Positions 60,228-64,000 of a stretch of DNA of 64,000 nt are shown here, piece after piece. The notes under the pieces are model-generated. The model saw only the letters and a program-made list of their open reading frames with translations, did not search any database and was not told the DNA's origin. Origin of the DNA: Bradyrhizobium ottawaense (GTDB taxonomy: Bacteria; Pseudomonadota; Alphaproteobacteria; Rhizobiales; Xanthobacteraceae); the NCBI RefSeq assembly GCF_900099825.1, contig NZ_LT629693.1:6893001-6957000 (forward strand), written 5' to 3'. Position 1 is the first letter of the stretch. Each line of letters opens with the position of its first letter. The position numbers and the translations under genes were made by a program.

Positions 60228-60671
60228 GTGTCCACTTCTGCCGATACCCGAGATACTGATACCCGAGACCGCGAGGAAGGGCTGGCGTTCCAGCCCAAAT
60301 TCGACGCGTCCGGTCTTCTGACCTGCGTGGCGACCGATGCCGTGACCGGCGATGTGCTGATGGTCGCGCACATGAACGACGAGGCGCTGCGCAAGACGGT
60401 CGCGAGCGGCGAGGCCTGGTACTACAGCCGTTCGCGCCAGGCGCTGTGGCGCAAGGGCGAAAGCTCCGGACACACCCAGCGCGTGGTCGAGATGCGAATG
60501 GATTGCGATCAGGACGCGATCTGGATTCGCGTCGAGCAGCATGGTGCGGCGTGCCACACCGGGCGGCATTCCTGCTTCTATCGCAAGATCGATGCTGCCG
60601 ATGGCGACACGCGGTTGTCATTTGTCGATGCAGATCGTCAGTTCGATCCGACGAAGGTCTATCGCAAATAG
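60228..60671 (+). CDS. hisI: Phosphoribosyl-AMP cyclohydrolase
   Basis: A 147-residue protein from GTG 60228. It opens the adenine ring of PR-AMP in histidine synthesis. The family markers are ATDAVTGDVLMVAHMNDEAL, WYYSRSRQALWRKGESSGHT and MDCDQDAIWIRV. Zinc Cys residues sit in MDCD, GAACHTG and HSCFYR. No fused HisE part. It probably shares the folE transcript. Confidence 0.95.
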   Translation: MSTSADTRDTDTRDREEGLAFQPKFDASGLLTCVATDAVTGDVLMVAHMNDEALRKTVASGEAWYYSRSRQALWRKGESSGHTQRVVEMRMDCDQDAIWIRVEQHGAACHTGRHSCFYRKIDAADGDTRLSFVDADRQFDPTKVYRK

Positions 60672-60779
60672 ACTCAATTGATCTATGTCAAAACGGAGGT
60701 GCGAAGCCATTGAGCTTCGTTGCTACCGTGGATGCGATATGCAAGAGTTCCATCTCGTCGTCGAGATGGGGCAACAACG

Positions 60780-61484
60780 GTGACGCTTCGATTCCTGCAA
60801 ATAGCTTCTCTCCTGGTGTCGATCGCGCTTCCGTTTGGCGCCGCACGCGCGCAGGAGCGTGCGCCCGACACCATGGCCGCGCGCGTGCTCGCCTGTGCGT
60901 CGTGTCACGGCGCCGAGGGCGAAGGCACCAGCGACGTGTATTTCCCGCGATTGGCGGGCAAGCCCGCGGGCTATCTCTACAACCAGCTGGTGGCGTTCCG
61001 CGACGGGCGGCGCAAATACCCGCCGATGAACTATCTGCTGGAATTTCTGCCCGACGAATACCTGAAGAAGATCGCCGAACATTTTGCCTCGTTGCGGCCG
61101 CCGTTTCCGCCGCCCGCCGTTCCCACCGTCAGCAAGGAAATCCTCGCGCGCGGGGAATCGATCGCGACAGGCGGCGATCCGCAGCACGGCGTGCCGGCCT
61201 GCGCGGGCTGCCACGGCGCGAGCTTCGGCGGCATGGAGCCGGCGATACCGGGTCTGCTCGGCCTGCGCGCCGGTTACATCAGCGCACAGCTCGGCGGCTG
61301 GCGTTACGGCACGCGGACCGCGGCGGCACCCGACTGCATGCAGATCGTCGCCGGCCTGCTGACCGAAGACGACGTCAAGGCGGTGGCAGCCTATCTGTCG
61401 TCGCGCCCGGCGCCGACGGACCCATCGTTCGCCAAGCAAGGCAGCCTGCCGATGCCGCTGTCCTGCGGCAGCGAGCCGAACTAA
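60780..61484 (+). CDS. Diheme cytochrome c (c4-like)
   Basis: A 234-residue protein from GTG 60780 (TLRFLQIASLLVSIALPFGA signal). Two CxxCH haem sites: CASCH near residue 38 and CAGCH near residue 140. The domains have similar length and MNYLLEF and MPLS near the end may supply axial Met. It is a periplasmic electron carrier and opens the oxidase gene cluster. Good RBS not evident; it begins 108 bases after hisI. Confidence 0.88.
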   Translation: MTLRFLQIASLLVSIALPFGAARAQERAPDTMAARVLACASCHGAEGEGTSDVYFPRLAGKPAGYLYNQLVAFRDGRRKYPPMNYLLEFLPDEYLKKIAEHFASLRPPFPPPAVPTVSKEILARGESIATGGDPQHGVPACAGCHGASFGGMEPAIPGLLGLRAGYISAQLGGWRYGTRTAAAPDCMQIVAGLLTEDDVKAVAAYLSSRPAPTDPSFAKQGSLPMPLSCGSEPN

Positions 61485-61498
61485 GGGAGATCGCACAC

Positions 61499-62746
61499 GT
61501 GCCGAAAACGTTGAAAGCGCTGCTCCCGGCCTTCGCCGCCATGTTGCTGCTGATCGGCTCTATGCAGGCAAGCGCACAGGATGCGGCGCTGTTGCAAAAG
61601 GGCGAATACCTCGCGCGCGCCGGCGACTGCATTGCCTGCCACACCGCCCGCGAAGGCAAGACTTTTGCCGGCGGTCTGCCGATGAAGACGCCGTTCGGCA
61701 CGCTCTACACCTCGAACATCACGCCCGATCCGCAAACCGGGATCGGCATGTGGACGTCCGACCAGTTCTTCCAGATGATGCACAACGGACGCTTCCCCGA
61801 CGGCGGGCTGGTCTATCCGGCGATGCCGTTTGCGTCCTACACCAAGGTGACGCGCGAAGACAGCGACGCGATCTACGCTTATCTGCGCTCGATTCCGCCG
61901 GTGAAGCAGCGCAACCGCGAACACGACCTGAAATTCCCCTTCAACAACCGCTCGCTGATCCTCGGATGGCGCACGCTGTTCTTCACGGAGGGCGAGTTCA
62001 AACCCGATCCGACCAAGTCGGCGGACTGGAACCGGGGCGCCTATCTGGTCGAAGGGCTCGGCCATTGCGGCATGTGCCACACCGCGATCAATGCGCTCGG
62101 CGGCAGTTCGGACTCGCAGGCCTTCGAGGGCGGATTGATTCCGATGCAGAACTGGTACGCGCCCTCGCTGACGTCGAACAAGGAAGCCGGCCTCGGCGAC
62201 TGGAGCCTTGAGGAGATCTCCGACTATCTGCGCAAGGGTGTCTCGAGCCGCGGCGCGGTCTACGGGCCGATGGCGGAAGTCGTCTACAACAGCCTGCAAT
62301 ATCTCAACGACGACGATACCCGCGCGATGGCGGTCTATCTGAAGAGCCTCACGCAGGGGACATCGCCGGAGAAGCCGTCGCAGCCGCTGCCATCGGCGGA
62401 GAGCAGCCTGCTGCTCAGCCTGGGCAAGCAGATCTACGACCGCGAGTGCGCCAGTTGCCACGGCACGGTGGGGCTCGGCATGCCGCCGCATTATCCGCCG
62501 CTGGCCGGCAACCAGTCGATCCAGATGGTTTCCGCCGTCAACGCGATCCGGATGGTGCTCAATGGCGGCTATCCGCCCGGCACGTCGGGCAATCCGATGC
62601 CCTACGGCATGCCGCCGTTCGCGCACCGGCTGTCCGACGACGAGGTCGCGGCTGTCGTGACCTATATCCGCACCTCCTGGGGTAATCGCGGCGAGCCGGT
62701 CTCGGCGCGGCAGGCCAATGAACTTCGCGCGGCAACGCTGAACTGA
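61499..62746 (+). CDS. Triheme cytochrome c, alcohol/gluconate dehydrogenase subunit-like
   Basis: A 415-residue protein from GTG 61499, after AAGGGAGATC. Signal peptide (ALLPAFAAMLLLIGSMQASA). Three haem-binding sites: CIACH (residue about 43), CGMCH (about 195) and CASCH (about 318). The layout matches the cytochrome c subunit of membrane alcohol or gluconate 2-dehydrogenases, but no catalytic subunit is next to it. Lying between a c4-like cytochrome and CuA oxidase subunit, it likely carries electrons to the terminal oxidase. Confidence 0.9.
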   Translation: MPKTLKALLPAFAAMLLLIGSMQASAQDAALLQKGEYLARAGDCIACHTAREGKTFAGGLPMKTPFGTLYTSNITPDPQTGIGMWTSDQFFQMMHNGRFPDGGLVYPAMPFASYTKVTREDSDAIYAYLRSIPPVKQRNREHDLKFPFNNRSLILGWRTLFFTEGEFKPDPTKSADWNRGAYLVEGLGHCGMCHTAINALGGSSDSQAFEGGLIPMQNWYAPSLTSNKEAGLGDWSLEEISDYLRKGVSSRGAVYGPMAEVVYNSLQYLNDDDTRAMAVYLKSLTQGTSPEKPSQPLPSAESSLLLSLGKQIYDRECASCHGTVGLGMPPHYPPLAGNQSIQMVSAVNAIRMVLNGGYPPGTSGNPMPYGMPPFAHRLSDDEVAAVVTYIRTSWGNRGEPVSARQANELRAATLN

Positions 62747-62754
62747 GGCGCGTC

Positions 62755-62931
62755 ATGATCAATTCAACTCCGCCGCAGGCGACCACACTGGGCTCCGAGG
62801 AAGAGCGCGTCGACGCCATCGTCCGCTCCGGTCCGGGCGGCGCCGTGGCGGTCGCCGGCATCGCGACCGCGATCGTGATCGCGCTGTGGTTTGCGTTCTA
62901 TCTCCTGGTCTTCCTGCCCAGGAGCGTGTGA
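62755..62931 (+). CDS. 58-residue single-pass membrane protein of the oxidase operon
   Basis: ATG 62755, eight bases after the previous stop, ends with TGA 62929-62931, two bases before the subunit II start. Sequence: MINSTPPQATTLGSEEERVD, then AIVRSGPGGAVAVAGIATAI and VIALWFAFYLLVFLPRSV, one C-terminal helix. Its tight packing between cytochrome and oxidase genes argues that it is a real small subunit, similar in plan to the single-helix accessory subunit (IIa) of ba3 oxidases. Confidence 0.75.
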   Translation: MINSTPPQATTLGSEEERVDAIVRSGPGGAVAVAGIATAIVIALWFAFYLLVFLPRSV

Positions 62932-62933
62932 GC

Positions 62934-63497
62934 ATGACGTCAGAGGTGGACCATGGCATCGGTGAAGCGGTCGCCGCCCGCATCGAGCGGCGATGGGCGA
63001 CGCTGTCGATCGTGATCGTCGGTGTGCTGGTCGGCACGGCGACGTACATCGGCATCCATCAGGCGACGATGCCGCAAGGCCACGTCGAAACCGCCGATCC
63101 CAAAACGCTGCATCTTTCCGGCGAGTTCGTCGAAAGCAATCTCGGCAGTGCAGTCGAGGCCGACGGCTCCGTCACGGTGCGCGCGATCGGGCAGCAATAT
63201 TCCTTTACGCCGCAATGCGTCGTGGTGCCTTCGGAGACCCCGATCAAGTTCCGCGCCACCAGCGCAGATGTGGTGCATGGCCTTTTGATCGAGGGCACCA
63301 ACATCAACATCATGCTGGTCCCGGGCTATGTCTCCGACCTGCCGGTGCGCTTCAAGGCGCCGGGGGATCACGTGATGCCGTGCCAGGAATTCTGCGGCAT
63401 CGGGCATCAGGGCATGTGGGGCAAGGTCAAGGTGGTCGACAAGACCGCATTCCTCAACCTGATGGCGTCGAAGCGGAGGCTGACCTGTGTTGACTAA
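62934..63497 (+). CDS. Cytochrome c oxidase subunit II, ba3-type
   Basis: A 187-residue protein from ATG 62934. One N-terminal helix (WATLSIVIVGVLVGTATYIG) is followed by a cupredoxin domain. CuA ligands are visible: His in ADVVHGLLIEG, and MPCQEFCGIGHQGMWG with Cys, Glu, Cys, His and Met. A single membrane helix and short length point to the ba3/B-family. It accepts electrons from cytochrome c in the periplasm. Overlaps subunit I by 11 bases. Confidence 0.93.
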   Translation: MTSEVDHGIGEAVAARIERRWATLSIVIVGVLVGTATYIGIHQATMPQGHVETADPKTLHLSGEFVESNLGSAVEADGSVTVRAIGQQYSFTPQCVVVPSETPIKFRATSADVVHGLLIEGTNINIMLVPGYVSDLPVRFKAPGDHVMPCQEFCGIGHQGMWGKVKVVDKTAFLNLMASKRRLTCVD

Positions 63498-64000
63498 CAA
63501 GCGGCTCATCCTCTCGCACTTCTGGCTCGCCTTCATCGTATTCGGCGCGGCGCTGGTGCTCGGCGCCTGGCAGATGTTCGTGCGCAGCCCGCTGAATGCC
63601 TGGAACTTCAATCCGGAATTCTATTATCGCTCGGTCACCGCGCACGGCTCGGCGATGGGTTATGTGTTCCCGACCCTGGTCGCGATGGGCTTTGGCTATG
63701 CGATCACGGAATCAGCACTGGAAAAGCCGTTGGTCGGCCGCCGCTGGGCGTGGGCGGGTTTCTTCCTCGTCGCCGTCGGCGCTGTGGTGGCGATGATCCC
63801 GGTGTCGCTCGGGCTCGCTTCGGTGCTGTACACGTTCTACCCGCCGATGATCGGCAATCCCTTCTACTACATCGGCGTCGTGATGGTCGTGGTCGGCTCA
63901 TGGATATGGGTCGCGCTGATGTCGATCAACATGGCGATCTGGAAGCGCGAGAATCCGGACAAGCCGGTGCCGCTGGCGATGTTCGCCAATGTCGCGGGCT
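63487..64000 (+). CDS. Cytochrome c oxidase subunit I, ba3-type (3' truncated by window)
   Basis: GTG 63487 (or TTG 63490) opens a frame that runs to the window end, 171 codons. It begins VLTNKRLILSHFWLAFIVFG, then AWNFNPEFYYRSVTAHGSAM. The His in TAHGSAMG is the low-spin haem ligand in helix II. The next parts read FFLVAVGAVVAMIPVSLGLA and YPPMIGNPFYYIGVVMVVVG. It fits the B-family haem-copper oxidase main subunit, which holds haem b and haem-Cu. Because the end is outside, no stop is seen. Confidence 0.93.
   Translation, partial: MLTNKRLILSHFWLAFIVFGAALVLGAWQMFVRSPLNAWNFNPEFYYRSVTAHGSAMGYVFPTLVAMGFGYAITESALEKPLVGRRWAWAGFFLVAVGAVVAMIPVSLGLASVLYTFYPPMIGNPFYYIGVVMVVVGSWIWVALMSINMAIWKRENPDKPVPLAMFANVAG

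Overview
This is a GC-rich chromosomal segment that looks like Bradyrhizobium or a close relative in the Nitrobacteraceae (Alphaproteobacteria). That assignment is inference. It rests on protein families typical of the group (DUF3126, BTLCP transglutaminase-like, GrlR-like, short CHCC zinc protein), CtrA-type TTAA-N7-TTAA sites, and dispersed intergenic repeats recalled from this group.

Layout. 1-5.3 kb: end of an amidohydrolase, a patatin lipase, a decayed GntP permease, an AI-2E exporter, a collagen-like secreted protein, a small Tat protein and a tRNA-Leu 5' half. 5.3-28.99 kb: mostly ordinary metabolic and envelope genes (FAD monooxygenase, cysE, gamma-carbonic anhydrase, dienelactone hydrolase, GlcG/HbpS-like protein, PilZ protein, zinc dehydrogenase, ABC binding protein, enoyl-CoA hydratase, poxB) with many small secreted proteins. 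29-39.2 kb: an accessory stretch with a Tat epoxide hydrolase, an IS110 element inside a dispersed repeat, a PAS protein, duplicated gene scraps, an IS30 element, a CPBP protease and a GIY-YIG gene between palindromic repeats. 39.2-58.7 kb: rhomboid and CBS proteins, a second patatin, a PAS-GGDEF-EAL protein, higBA, thrS, MFS and APC transporters, two secreted ClpP-fold proteins and yidD. 58.8-64 kb: an Fe-S scaffold gene, folE-hisI, and the start of a respiratory operon (two multiheme cytochromes c, a 58-aa membrane protein, CuA subunit II, and ba3-type subunit I running off the window).

The strongest discovery candidate is the IS110 element at 31.18-32.49 kb. A second, uninterrupted copy of the same dispersed repeat at 5.77-6.25 kb supplies the empty site, so both ends can be placed with a shared CT dinucleotide. 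The 187-nt non-coding segment upstream of the transposase contains short stretches that match each half of the target and the joined element ends, as expected for a bridge (seek) RNA. Other points of interest are four CtrA-like sites, a pair of secreted ClpP-like proteins whose putative catalytic Ser lies between two Cys, and three genes shorter than 60 residues.

Limits: start codons were chosen by reading ribosome-binding sites and family knowledge. No database search, folding program or alignment was run.
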